A DNA stretch of 64,000 nt from Saccharophagus degradans 2-40. GTDB lineage: Bacteria; Pseudomonadota; Gammaproteobacteria; Pseudomonadales; Cellvibrionaceae. Under the pieces are notes generated by a model, which did not search any database, was not told where the DNA came from, and worked only from the letters and a program-made list of their open reading frames with translations. The position numbers were made by a program, and so were the translations under genes. The stretch's first letter is position 1; each line of letters starts with the position of its first letter. Positions 35,414 through 44,519 of this stretch are shown piece after piece. The stretch is from NCBI RefSeq assembly GCF_000013665.1, contig NC_007912.1, positions 3,651,501 to 3,715,500 on the forward strand, in the 5' to 3' direction.

Positions 35414-36721
35414 CTAGTTAGGTGCTGTAATTGCAGCAGACGCGGTAGCTTCACATTGCTCATCTGACTTTACAGTTTCGTTTTTTGATAACACTGCCGC
35501 AGTGGCACAATTACTGTGCACGTTAACGGTAGTAAGAATAGGGTCAACAATAGGATCAATAGCCGCCAGCAGTGCCACGCCAATAGCCACAGGCAAATTG
35601 AGCGGCTCAAATACAATTACCAACATACCTAGGGCAGCAATACCCGGTGCGCCGGCAGCGGCAACCGCGGCGAACATACCGGCAACAATAACAATAAATA
35701 TTTCGTACAGGCCGAAATCTAAATTAAAGATTTGTGAGACAAAAACCACTGCCAATACAAAATGCACCACATTGCCCTGCGGATTTAAATTAATACCTAA
35801 AGGTAAGATGAGATCTGACTTGGTAGGATTAAGCGAGAAACCATTACGCAAGCTGCTCAATGCACTGGGGATAGCCGCATAACTACTAGAAGAAACAAAA
35901 GATATAAGCAGCGGCCCCTTTAAGCGCTTGAAGCTTTCTATAATTGATACCCCCGTTGAGCGCGCAATGACTAAGGTATAAAAAACCATAAGCAGCAATG
36001 CAATGACATATACGCAAGCCACCAGTTTGAGCATAGAAGTTAAAATACCTGGTCCAACCTGCGCCACCTGCCCCGCGATAATAAGCACCAGCCCGACTGG
36101 TAACGCGTACATAATCCAACCAACAATTTTTAACAACGCCTCGTAAGCACCGGTAGCGGCCTTAATTGCAATGTCGCCACCTTGCTCACTACACTTACCA
36201 AGTGCCGCACCAAGTAAAATACTAAACAGCAGTAAACTTAAATTTTTCCCTTGTGTGGCGGCTTCAAATACGTTGGATGGAATAATGTCTCGCACAAATT
36301 CGATAATTTTATGGTCATCACCCAAAGAACCCGTAACAGCACTTTCAAACCGTGTTACTTCTGCACCAAGAATCTCTGCACTACTTGCTTCTAGCCCCTT
36401 GCCTGGCCCCACTAATAAACCAATTGTAAGTGTAATAACGGCAACCAACATCATACCGCCTACAAAAACAATGCCTATTCGCATTACATAGGCATTACCT
36501 ATTTTGCGAATAAACAGGGAACCAATACCACTCACAATCGCGCCAATCATTAGCGGTAGAATGCACATTTCGAGTAGTGCTAAATATATTTCACCTAGTC
36601 GACCTAACTCCATTGCAAGAGGTTTATTTAACCACCCTATTGTGCCCCCCAACGCCACGGCCCCTAATATAGCCAGCGGGTGAGATAAGAACCGGCCTAG
36701 CATGGGCAACGCCTTATTCAT
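35414..36721 (-). CDS. carrier of the dicarboxylate/amino acid:cation symporter (glutamate-transporter) family, divergent
   Basis: A 435-residue membrane protein with eight or more helices, the HP1 Ser-rich loop ('VSSSSYAAIPSAL') and the TM8 sequence 'DPILTTVNVHSNCATAAVLS'. Aligned by eye with archaeal GltPh, the amino-group Asp (394) and Asn 401 are kept, but the side-chain-binding Arg 397 is Leu and the sodium-site Asp 405 is Asn. The TM7 'NMDGT' motif is also altered ('NLNPQGN'). Acidic amino acids are therefore unlikely substrates and the cation coupling may differ. It overlaps the solute-binding gene by 8 bp. It may clear or import the ligand sensed by its neighbours. Confidence 0.9.
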   Translation of the reverse strand: MNKALPMLGRFLSHPLAILGAVALGGTIGWLNKPLAMELGRLGEIYLALLEMCILPLMIGAIVSGIGSLFIRKIGNAYVMRIGIVFVGGMMLVAVITLTIGLLVGPGKGLEASSAEILGAEVTRFESAVTGSLGDDHKIIEFVRDIIPSNVFEAATQGKNLSLLLFSILLGAALGKCSEQGGDIAIKAATGAYEALLKIVGWIMYALPVGLVLIIAGQVAQVGPGILTSMLKLVACVYVIALLLMVFYTLVIARSTGVSIIESFKRLKGPLLISFVSSSSYAAIPSALSSLRNGFSLNPTKSDLILPLGINLNPQGNVVHFVLAVVFVSQIFNLDFGLYEIFIVIVAGMFAAVAAAGAPGIAALGMLVIVFEPLNLPVAIGVALLAAIDPIVDPILTTVNVHSNCATAAVLSKNETVKSDEQCEATASAAITAPN

Positions 36722-37745
36722 ATAAACCTCCGCTTAACCCACACTTTTGTTTAAGCGCAGTTAACTCGCCATCCATTTTAATTTCTCGTAAAAATAGGTT
36801 TACCCAATTCAATAGCGAAGAGTCATTGTAATTGGTGGCTATGCTTATGTTATCTGGGCGTTGAAGGTTTACCATTTTTAGAAACAGCCCTGCTTTTTTA
36901 TTGTCGTTTAACAACTGTATTATTTGCATGTTATCGGCATATATGGCAAACACCTCGTCGCCTTTGATTAACGCATCCATAGCAACAAGTAAATCATCAT
37001 AGCGGCGAATGTTGTGGCCTTTGAATAAATCGTCAGCAAACTCTGCATACGAAGAACCACCCTCTACAGCAATAGTAAGGGCTGGAACACTTTTTTTATT
37101 CGACTTAATGCGAGGCATGCCTGCGACAATCGCAGCCTGCGTTAAATCTAACTTTTCCATCGCCAAGCGGTTTACTAATAGAGTTTGGCTCAACTCTAAA
37201 TATGGGTCACTAAACGCTACGTATTGCGCACGACGCAGAGTACTACTTAATGTAGAGACAGCTAGATCTGCGTCCCCCCAGCTGATCAAGTCGACAACAT
37301 GGTCATATTTATGTTGCGATAAATCGATAATGAGGTTCGTATCCAGTTTTTCGGCGAGCAGGTAAGCCACTTCAACATCGAAACCACATACTTTTCCATC
37401 GTAGATTTTGGCGGCGCTGCCGGCGTTACATACCGAACATTGGTCGCCGTGAGATTTCACTAAAAAAGGTGCCACCCCGATTACACCAGCAGAATTTGCT
37501 GTGGCATTATGCAAGCTTTTCATTGCTACTCGCACGCTGCCTTGTTGAGCTATTCTAGCCATTGCCGGCGCGCGCAGCCCGCCTTTAGCCGCAGCGGCAA
37601 ATGCGCCCCTATCAGAGGGCTCATTCGTGCCTGTATCGCTATTTGCACTCACCATACTGCAACAACTACTAGCAAGTACCGCCAGAATAAATTGGTTGCT
37701 TTTAAAACGCGCAAACTTCAACCAAGCGCCGCCTAACATATTCAT
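36714..37745 (-). CDS. family 3 periplasmic solute-binding protein
   Basis: A 343-residue exported binding protein. The ATG at 37745 is chosen because it forms TAATG with the channel-protein stop and directly precedes a signal peptide (about 11-32, ending SMVSA); a longer frame would start inside the channel gene. The two-lobe fold shows 'GFDVEVAYLLAEKLDTNL', 'DLISWGDADLAVSTLSSTLRR' and 'VAFSDPYLE', typical of amino-acid-binding SBP_bac_3 proteins, with the ligand Arg in 'TLRR'. Extra cysteines (CSVCNAG, KVCGF) could form a disulfide. No ABC permease is present. It probably presents a ligand to the channel or the carrier. Confidence 0.88.
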   Translation of the reverse strand: MNMLGGAWLKFARFKSNQFILAVLASSCCSMVSANSDTGTNEPSDRGAFAAAAKGGLRAPAMARIAQQGSVRVAMKSLHNATANSAGVIGVAPFLVKSHGDQCSVCNAGSAAKIYDGKVCGFDVEVAYLLAEKLDTNLIIDLSQHKYDHVVDLISWGDADLAVSTLSSTLRRAQYVAFSDPYLELSQTLLVNRLAMEKLDLTQAAIVAGMPRIKSNKKSVPALTIAVEGGSSYAEFADDLFKGHNIRRYDDLLVAMDALIKGDEVFAIYADNMQIIQLLNDNKKAGLFLKMVNLQRPDNISIATNYNDSSLLNWVNLFLREIKMDGELTALKQKCGLSGGLYE

Positions 37746-40645
37746 TAGTAAAACATCCATATTGTCGCAATTAGCAAGGTAAGCGTTATAAACGGGAAGT
37801 AACACAGTCGCGCGATGTAATTGTCGTTATTGCGAATAAACGCCGGTGTTTTTTCGCTGGTTATTGCCAGTGAATTGGCCGACACAATAAGAATAATGAA
37901 GTACATACAGAAGTAGAATATTTCCAAATAGATTATGCCAAACGCATTTAAGGTTTCGCGTAAGTGCACGTGGGACACAATCAAAACAAAATACAAGGCC
38001 GCACAATATGACAGCACATTGGCAGAACTAAACCCTTTAAGCTCTATATCACCCGCTTTTACTGTGGTGATAAGCAACACTGCAAATACAAGTAAACACA
38101 CCACTACAATAGGTAACATATCAGCAATAAAAGGATCAACAAACAGGCGAGCCAAGCCAACATTAAAATACAATTCTGGGATAGCGTTATTACCACTACC
38201 TACCGTATCTAGCGCTGTATTGTAATTATTTTTTTTGTAGCTAAAGTGGCTGCTAACCAATTGCCAGCCATCGAGCACAATATCCTCTTCCACTCCCGGT
38301 GTATCGCTAGGCCTTACCGACGAGTAAGCAGAAAATTCTGGCATCAACACCGTGTTTTCATGAAGATCATTAGGCCAAATGCGTATCCACACATCTTCAC
38401 GGTCGAACGGATATTTTCGATAATCAAAAGTTTGTCTTAACGTAGTTGCAAACTGCCAACGCACATGAATATTGCCACGGCTATCAACCTTTGAAATGGG
38501 GTTACTAAACTCTACCGATTCAGCTTCGGGGAATACCGGTGTTAGCGAACTTACGTCCTGACCTGCAAAGCTATCGGGGAATCGAGTCCAAATATAGCCT
38601 GTCATGGTAACGTTGTTGGCGCTATTAAAATCGAGTGATTGCACGAATACGCGCATACCTAATCGGTGGCGCTGTGCGCTGTATTCGCTGCCATCCTCAT
38701 TAAAAATAGAAAGATATGCTAATGCATCTTCATTAGAAAACACGGGCACAAAATCTTCTGGTGGCACGATACTTGTTAAATCTTTGGGGCACAGTTTTTT
38801 CAGCCCGTTAGCATTTTCTATAGTTTTACTGCCGCCATACGAAGCGAGCTTATAGCATGCCGCTCTTAGTCCTAAATTGTCCATTTCGTTTTGACTGCTG
38901 TTTGTTGCTAGAGCGGAATCAGCACCGTACACATAAACTACTCGCCAAGTTAAACCAAGCGCGACAATCGCCAACACCGATACTGCCGCAGCGTACCAAT
39001 TTAAACGGCGCTGATTTAAGCCAAACAAACGCAAAATTAAAAATAGTAAGCAACAAACAAGTACAAAACTCGCAATAATAAGCTGTAAAAAATCATGTCG
39101 CAGCTGCCAGTTGTCTTGCTCAAAATCGCTAGGATCTACGATAACAATTAGCTGAATATAACTTTCCTGTGACGCGCCGTCTAATATGTCGCCCGCTTTC
39201 GATACGGGTGCTTGCCGTGCAGGAGAGACTATTTTAGATGCCCCAACATAAAGCTTCGAATAGCTTTTATTGGCTTGACTGTAATCACTTGCTGAATCTG
39301 CGACATTCATAAACCCACAATATTGACGATGGGTTAACCCCTCACAGTCGTCCAAACAGCACTTAAGATCTGGTGAAGCACCCAGCGTTTGCACTATGGC
39401 TTTTAGGCGCTCATCATTAGTATCTGTTACTTGCTGGGTTAAATATGCTTCGACCGGGTGAGACAAGATATTGCCAGCCTTACCAATTAATACAGCGTAG
39501 CCCTTTGCCCCTAACGCCAGGTTCGACAATTTATCTCTCGCATCCATTAACGAAATATTGCCATATGCCACACCCAGAGTTTGTTTGGTGGTAGGCTCGA
39601 TTAAAGGCAAACTATAGTCCGCTAGCCATTTTTTAGCGCTGGCGCCATAGGCTGCTTTCTTCCAGCCTCGCGTTTTTAGGCCTTCACAGTACCAACTCGT
39701 TTTACCACTGCAATCAGGTTCTATTTTTGTATGGTCGTAGTAATCTTCGTCATTTACTTGATCGTCGTACCGCACCAAGCATATTTTTTTATCGCTTAAC
39801 TCTAGCTGCGCGCTTCTGGGTTGGTTATTGTTTTGCCACTCTAACGACAGCTTACTCCAATCCACCACATACGCAGTATGCTTGCGCAAGCCACTTAGCC
39901 ATTGGTTTAGATTTTGCGTTTTGGATTGCCCCACTAGCTTTTTACTTGAGCTTAGCGTCACATAGGTTGCGATAGCCGAATCCAATTCTTTATTGTGGGT
40001 AACACGCTCACCCGCGGAGTTAATAAATTCTTTAAATGCAGGGTTAGCGGTATAAATTCCGGTAATTCGCGGTGTTTGCAAATTAATATGATTGGCGAAT
40101 ACATGCCCAGAAGGAAAGACGATATTGTGTTGATAGGAATTGACTAGGTTAGCATTGCTACCAGGCTGTTCTGTTTTCGCGAGAATTTGAGCCGGCCTCT
40201 GCCCCCACGCAGCTGAATTATTAGATTGACTAAAGCAGTATCCTGAATTGGATCGCTCGAGGCCTAATGCGAACACCCCATGCTGTGCTCGAACATCTTG
40301 AGTAAATGCCACGCCGATTTGGTTGTAAATATCGCTACCGGGAATATCAACATAGCGCAAGAATAATTGATCGGCTAGCGCTTGCTCTGAAACACTAGAG
40401 CCGGAATCGATTGCCGCAGAAAAAACATTCAGTGTTTCAGTTTCTAGCTGTTCAACCCCTTGACGCAAAGTTTGAAAAAGCTCTCTTACCTGAGACTCGG
40501 CTAAATCCACCTGTTGCTGCGCTATATCTTGGGTATTTTTGTCCACCTGCGCTTGATTGCCAATCAAACTGGAGATTGCGGTACAAATAAAGAAGCCGCT
40601 TACTATTACCAATGCGATAACAGTAAGGTTAAGTTTGTTTTTCAT
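37745..40645 (-). CDS. Cache-domain protein fused to a pentameric ligand-gated ion channel-like module
   Basis: A 966-residue membrane protein. The ATG at 40645 is preferred to an upstream TTG. A TM helix (about 5-28) is followed by a large periplasmic double-Cache-type sensor (about 35-505, with 'LPLIEPTTKQTLGVAYGNIS' and 'GYAVLIGKAGNILSHP'), then two TM helices (about 520-540 and 550-572). A beta-rich domain (about 655-835) contains 'TFDYRKYPFDREDVWIRIWP', matching the FPFD loop of Cys-loop/GLIC-type receptors. Four closing helices follow (about 840-862, 872-892, 902-925, 945-966), as M1-M4. DeCLIC is a known bacterial channel with Cache-like N-terminal domains, but I know none with its own TM pair in between. 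It overlaps the binding-protein gene by one base. Confidence 0.75.
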   Translation of the reverse strand: MKNKLNLTVIALVIVSGFFICTAISSLIGNQAQVDKNTQDIAQQQVDLAESQVRELFQTLRQGVEQLETETLNVFSAAIDSGSSVSEQALADQLFLRYVDIPGSDIYNQIGVAFTQDVRAQHGVFALGLERSNSGYCFSQSNNSAAWGQRPAQILAKTEQPGSNANLVNSYQHNIVFPSGHVFANHINLQTPRITGIYTANPAFKEFINSAGERVTHNKELDSAIATYVTLSSSKKLVGQSKTQNLNQWLSGLRKHTAYVVDWSKLSLEWQNNNQPRSAQLELSDKKICLVRYDDQVNDEDYYDHTKIEPDCSGKTSWYCEGLKTRGWKKAAYGASAKKWLADYSLPLIEPTTKQTLGVAYGNISLMDARDKLSNLALGAKGYAVLIGKAGNILSHPVEAYLTQQVTDTNDERLKAIVQTLGASPDLKCCLDDCEGLTHRQYCGFMNVADSASDYSQANKSYSKLYVGASKIVSPARQAPVSKAGDILDGASQESYIQLIVIVDPSDFEQDNWQLRHDFLQLIIASFVLVCCLLFLILRLFGLNQRRLNWYAAAVSVLAIVALGLTWRVVYVYGADSALATNSSQNEMDNLGLRAACYKLASYGGSKTIENANGLKKLCPKDLTSIVPPEDFVPVFSNEDALAYLSIFNEDGSEYSAQRHRLGMRVFVQSLDFNSANNVTMTGYIWTRFPDSFAGQDVSSLTPVFPEAESVEFSNPISKVDSRGNIHVRWQFATTLRQTFDYRKYPFDREDVWIRIWPNDLHENTVLMPEFSAYSSVRPSDTPGVEEDIVLDGWQLVSSHFSYKKNNYNTALDTVGSGNNAIPELYFNVGLARLFVDPFIADMLPIVVVCLLVFAVLLITTVKAGDIELKGFSSANVLSYCAALYFVLIVSHVHLRETLNAFGIIYLEIFYFCMYFIILIVSANSLAITSEKTPAFIRNNDNYIARLCYFPFITLTLLIATIWMFY

Positions 40646-41078
40646 TCCAACTGCCCTATGAGGTTCGGTAAAGGCCAAACATTATTATTGTAGTTTTCAT
40701 GGTCATGTGGGGAGTAGCGCTAAAAGCGGCCGATAACGACCCTAAACCAATTTCCGGTCGACCATGTTAGCAGCGGTATAGTAGACAGTTTTACAATTAA
40801 TGTCAGCAATCGTAGGGCATTCATTAGTTAACCCGTTAGACGACACCACTTGCACCAATATAGGGCTAACAGCGTATTGGTCGCCGTATTAGTTAAGTTG
40901 ACGCATGCATAAACATTAATGTCGGGTAGACAGATATAGTTGCTATATAAAGTATTGGGAGAAAAAGTATAGCGAGCTGAAGTGCAGCTAGAAGAAGATA
41001 AGTAGGAAAAAGATAAGTAACGAAAAGTTAGGTAAGAAATAGACAGGTAAGAAAAAGATGACCAAAAAATAAGAGAAA
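40646..41078. other. 433-bp gene-free region upstream of the channel operon
   Basis: It should contain the promoter of the four-gene channel operon. The right part (about 40980-41075) is almost pure purine on the + strand, made of imperfect copies of AAGATAAGTAGGAAAA. On the minus (transcribed) strand it is C/T-rich, just downstream of the histidine-kinase stop, like the tract after cysK. No T-tailed hairpin is visible here, so the kinase transcript may end by Rho or run into the channel operon. Confidence 0.45.
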
Positions 41079-42923
41079 TTAGCCCTCGTGCACAAGCGGG
41101 ATAATAAGCGTAAAGCAGCTACCTAAACCTAAAGTGCTTTCTACGCTAACTTGAATACTCAATATTTTACATAAATTGGCCACTATAGCTAAACCTAACC
41201 CTGTGCCTTTGCCAACCTGAAATTTGGTTCGATCATCAAATTGCTCAAACCGACTAAAGAGTTTTTTCTGGTCAGCTTCGCTAATACCCACACCAGTATC
41301 AGCAATAGTTAACGTAATAGAATCTATACTGTTGCGAGCAATTTTAACCGAAACGCCGCCCGACTCCGTATATTTAATTGCGTTAGACAATAAATTTAGC
41401 AGTATTTGACTCAGCCTTACTGAATCAGTTTGTATGATAGGCACTTCCACATATTCGTAATCTATACGCAATGATTTTTCTTCGGCCGCTAGGCTAATTT
41501 GGCCCATAATATCGGCACACAATTGCGGCAGCTCTACTGAAGCGATATGTAAATCTAGTTTATTGGCCTCTATTTTACTTAGATCGAGAATATCGTTAAT
41601 CATGGCAAGTAAATGTCTGCCGTTTCGCTCTATTACCTCCATTGCATTCACTTGCTGATTTTGAAGTTGATCTTTCTTTTTTAGCAGCCGAACAGTAAAC
41701 CCTATAATTGCATTTAGTGGGGTGCGCAATTCATGCGACATGTTCGCCAAAAAGTCTGTTTTTACACTCAAGGCCCGTTCAGCCCGTAACTTTTCCTCTT
41801 GAAGATACTCGTTTAACAGCGTTTGCTCTTTTACCATTTGTTCTGTTTTAACCAGCAGTGCCTCGGTTTGATCGTTTTTGCTGCGAAAAACATTGGCCGC
41901 GCGGGCTAACAAGCCAATTTCATCTTTTCTATTAATATCGGGTATGTGCACACTACGCGTGCCTTCTGCAAGACTTTCAAACACCGACGTCAATCGCCCC
42001 AATGGTGCTGAAATGCGAAAATAGAATGCCGCCACAACCAAAAAGACAAGTATTACGCCAGCAATGGTTAGGTAATTGCGTAAATCTTCTTGTTTTCGTA
42101 GCAACTGGTCGGCATTCAAGCGTGCATCACGTGCGACCTGCTGATGAAAATTAAGCAATGTATCTGCCTGATAGATAATCTCATTCGCAGACCCAGTCAT
42201 TACAACATTTATTAAGTACACGTAATGACGTGTAAGAGAAACTATTCGAGTAAAGTTTTTATCGTGATTGCTTAACCGTTCACTTATATCTCTGCCTTTA
42301 TCGCTGTATTTTTCTAGCGTTTCCATGGCGACCGAATAATGCTTTTTATATTTATCGATATGACTTAGATCTAATGACACCAAGTAACCTAGTGATTCCA
42401 GATGGGCTGCCATATACTGTGTTTCAAACTTAAACTCATCTGCATCACTCATCCACGATAAGTCAAACGTCCCCACCAATGCATTTCCACCAGTATTGAC
42501 ATGACGACCGATAAGCCCCATGCGCTCTTGACGCATTTTTCGGACCAGCTCAAAATTTTCTTTGTAAGACTCTACATGATTAATGGTGGCGTTTATTTGA
42601 TCGGTATGCTCGCGCAGAGCGTAAACATATTTTAATGACTCTATATTTTTCAATATGGAATGATATAGCTCGCCAATATTATCGGCCGCTAAAGGGCTGG
42701 AGTTTTTTTTAAAAATAAGTACATTGCGCTGTAAGTCTACCGTGTCGCGCCCCACTTCATTTAGCACATTTGAAACCTGTTCGGCTTCAATTACTTGGCG
42801 AAGTTGACGATCAAATAAAGAGTGAGAAAGAGAGAAAAAATATAACGCAAGAAACAATGGAGCAATAAGCAAAACCCCAGACACGACAAACTGCGCTTTA
42901 ATTGAAAAAAAATTAATCCGCAT
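41079..42923 (-). CDS. sensor histidine kinase with helical periplasmic domain
   Basis: A 614-residue kinase. TM helices at about 10-32 and 282-300 enclose a ~245-residue, probably four-helix-bundle sensor rich in charged residues. A HAMP linker (about 302-355) and short coiled coil precede the HisKA domain with 'NMSHELRTPLNAIIGF' (His 397) and an HATPase domain with N, G1 ('DTGVGIS') and G2 ('GKGTGLGLAI') boxes. No receiver domain and no adjacent response regulator are present. It lies 96 bp after a solute-binding-protein gene on the same strand, suggesting that the bound solute is its input. Confidence 0.92.
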   Translation of the reverse strand: MRINFFSIKAQFVVSGVLLIAPLFLALYFFSLSHSLFDRQLRQVIEAEQVSNVLNEVGRDTVDLQRNVLIFKKNSSPLAADNIGELYHSILKNIESLKYVYALREHTDQINATINHVESYKENFELVRKMRQERMGLIGRHVNTGGNALVGTFDLSWMSDADEFKFETQYMAAHLESLGYLVSLDLSHIDKYKKHYSVAMETLEKYSDKGRDISERLSNHDKNFTRIVSLTRHYVYLINVVMTGSANEIIYQADTLLNFHQQVARDARLNADQLLRKQEDLRNYLTIAGVILVFLVVAAFYFRISAPLGRLTSVFESLAEGTRSVHIPDINRKDEIGLLARAANVFRSKNDQTEALLVKTEQMVKEQTLLNEYLQEEKLRAERALSVKTDFLANMSHELRTPLNAIIGFTVRLLKKKDQLQNQQVNAMEVIERNGRHLLAMINDILDLSKIEANKLDLHIASVELPQLCADIMGQISLAAEEKSLRIDYEYVEVPIIQTDSVRLSQILLNLLSNAIKYTESGGVSVKIARNSIDSITLTIADTGVGISEADQKKLFSRFEQFDDRTKFQVGKGTGLGLAIVANLCKILSIQVSVESTLGLGSCFTLIIPLVHEG

Positions 42924-43019
42924 AAAGGGATGCGCGCTTAAGGGTGAAAATTTGACTTACCATGTAACAACTATAATCCCTAACATTAAAATTCGGCTAA
43001 TATTAAAAATCAGCGAGTA

Positions 43020-44291
43020 TTAGCTACTAATAAATTCATACCACTTACGTAAACTGTAATCATAGGTAGGCATAACGGTATTCCATACCGCTACATTACT
43101 TAAGCGCTTTATGTAGGCGCCGCCGGTTCTAACATCCCCCGCCTTCACCGACACTAAACCATCTGTCCCTTTTAGCACTTCGGTAGCCTCTTTGCCGTCG
43201 TACCAATAATCCCATTCACTTTTCGATAATAAATTTGCCGACCGCTGGGGGTTAGATATGTAATACCCTTGGCGTGCAATAAAGGCACCTGGCCAACCAG
43301 ACAGCCACCAATTCATATAATCGTATGCGGCATCTTTAACATGCCCTGTAGTTGCCGACGACAAACACATTACACCGTGCCAGCCGCGATACCCCTCTTT
43401 TGGCGCAGCATAGGTAACCGGCACCCCCAAACCATTGAGGGCCGATACCGCAGGGGAAAACATACTTCCGATAACCACCCGCTCGTTTTTCATAAAACTG
43501 ACCGATTCGGGTACGGACGTCCAAAAGCCACTAAAATGGCCATCTTTGCGTAGATCACGCAAAATGGTAAACAGCTTGTCCAGCTCGCTCTCCGTAATAG
43601 AGCCAATATCGGCAAATGTCATTGCACCAGAAGCCTGCGCCGCAAGTGCCATGTCAAACAGGCCGATGGTAGGCGCGTTGACTACCCCCACTTTACCTCT
43701 GTATGCGCTGTCAAATAACCAAGCCCAGCTCTCCGTTACGTAGGGTTCGCCTTTGGGAATAACATCCGTGTTGTATCCAAAAGAATCTACATTGTGCACA
43801 TACGGTAAGAAACTGGCTTGTTTTGAGCTATTTGCCCCCAAACTACCATCTGGTTGCACATGAAGTATTTTATAGGGCGCATCACCCGCCCCCAGTTTTG
43901 CATTTTCAGATAGCTTGCCCGTTTTGGTGAGGTTATTGATCTCACCCCAAGCGCTAATACGGTCTATATCAATCGGCTGAATGGCATCCGACTGCCAAAG
44001 AATATTAATGCTGTTCGACCACTGCTCGTATAAGTCGAAGCTCGCTGGCATAAGAGATGCCTTTTGCAATACCGCCGCACTGCCTTTTGCTTCGAAAACA
44101 ATATTTATACCTAGGTCTTTCATCGCCTGTTCGCGAATAGGCTCCTGCAGGGTGACATGGGTACCTAAAACCCGCAAAGTTGGCGTTTTTTTCGCGAATA
44201 CATAGGGGGCTTTGCCCGCAACCACACCCGCACCAGTAAGGGTGAGCGCTTTATTTAGAAGCGACCGGCGGCTAATGACAGGTTTGGTCAT
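43020..44291 (-). CDS. Tat-exported family 1 solute-binding protein (PotD-like)
   Basis: A 423-residue periplasmic protein with a twin-arginine signal ('ISRRSLLNKALTLTGAGVVA', cleavage near 32). The mature part resembles polyamine/iron-type family 1 binding proteins: 'IVFEAKGSAAVLQKASL', 'YGVNAPTIG'-like centre ('GKVGVVNAPTIGLFDMALA') and a C-terminal 'DYMNWWLSGWPGAFIARQGYY'. No ABC ATPase or permease lies nearby; instead a histidine kinase follows. It is therefore more likely a receptor for signalling than a transport component. Tat export suggests folding or cofactor binding in the cytoplasm. Confidence 0.86.
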   Translation of the reverse strand: MTKPVISRRSLLNKALTLTGAGVVAGKAPYVFAKKTPTLRVLGTHVTLQEPIREQAMKDLGINIVFEAKGSAAVLQKASLMPASFDLYEQWSNSINILWQSDAIQPIDIDRISAWGEINNLTKTGKLSENAKLGAGDAPYKILHVQPDGSLGANSSKQASFLPYVHNVDSFGYNTDVIPKGEPYVTESWAWLFDSAYRGKVGVVNAPTIGLFDMALAAQASGAMTFADIGSITESELDKLFTILRDLRKDGHFSGFWTSVPESVSFMKNERVVIGSMFSPAVSALNGLGVPVTYAAPKEGYRGWHGVMCLSSATTGHVKDAAYDYMNWWLSGWPGAFIARQGYYISNPQRSANLLSKSEWDYWYDGKEATEVLKGTDGLVSVKAGDVRTGGAYIKRLSNVAVWNTVMPTYDYSLRKWYEFISS

Positions 44292-44519
44292 GTGGTATAT
44301 TCCATTGAGAGATTGGGCCGAGATAAGAATCTACCTAAAAAGTGTAGTCGCCAATTAAGGGGCAGGCCAATTCTTAGCGGTAATAGTCTGGTTTGGCAGC
44401 GATTTGCACCGCTATAAAGCATAATTCTCGCGCAATATACGCGGTCAGCGGTTATTCGTGGTATAGAATGCCACTTCACAAGCAGTATGCAGCCAAGTTT
44501 AAACGAGCCCCCTTAGACA

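Noticed and set aside
37746-37805. A longer start for the family 3 binding protein
   Set aside because: The extra 20 residues are encoded inside the channel gene and would bury the signal peptide; the TAATG start places it correctly.
32973-40645. Reading the patatin/channel operon as an anti-phage system
   Set aside because: Patatins do occur as CBASS effectors, but there is no nucleotide cyclase, reverse transcriptase or other defence gene here, and the exported binding protein and carrier fit sensing of external solutes better.
44288-44479. A 63-codon minus frame just upstream of the Tat-exported binding protein
   Set aside because: It overlaps the binding-protein start by 4 bp but is rich in Arg and Cys without a recognisable fold, and no ribosome site was found.
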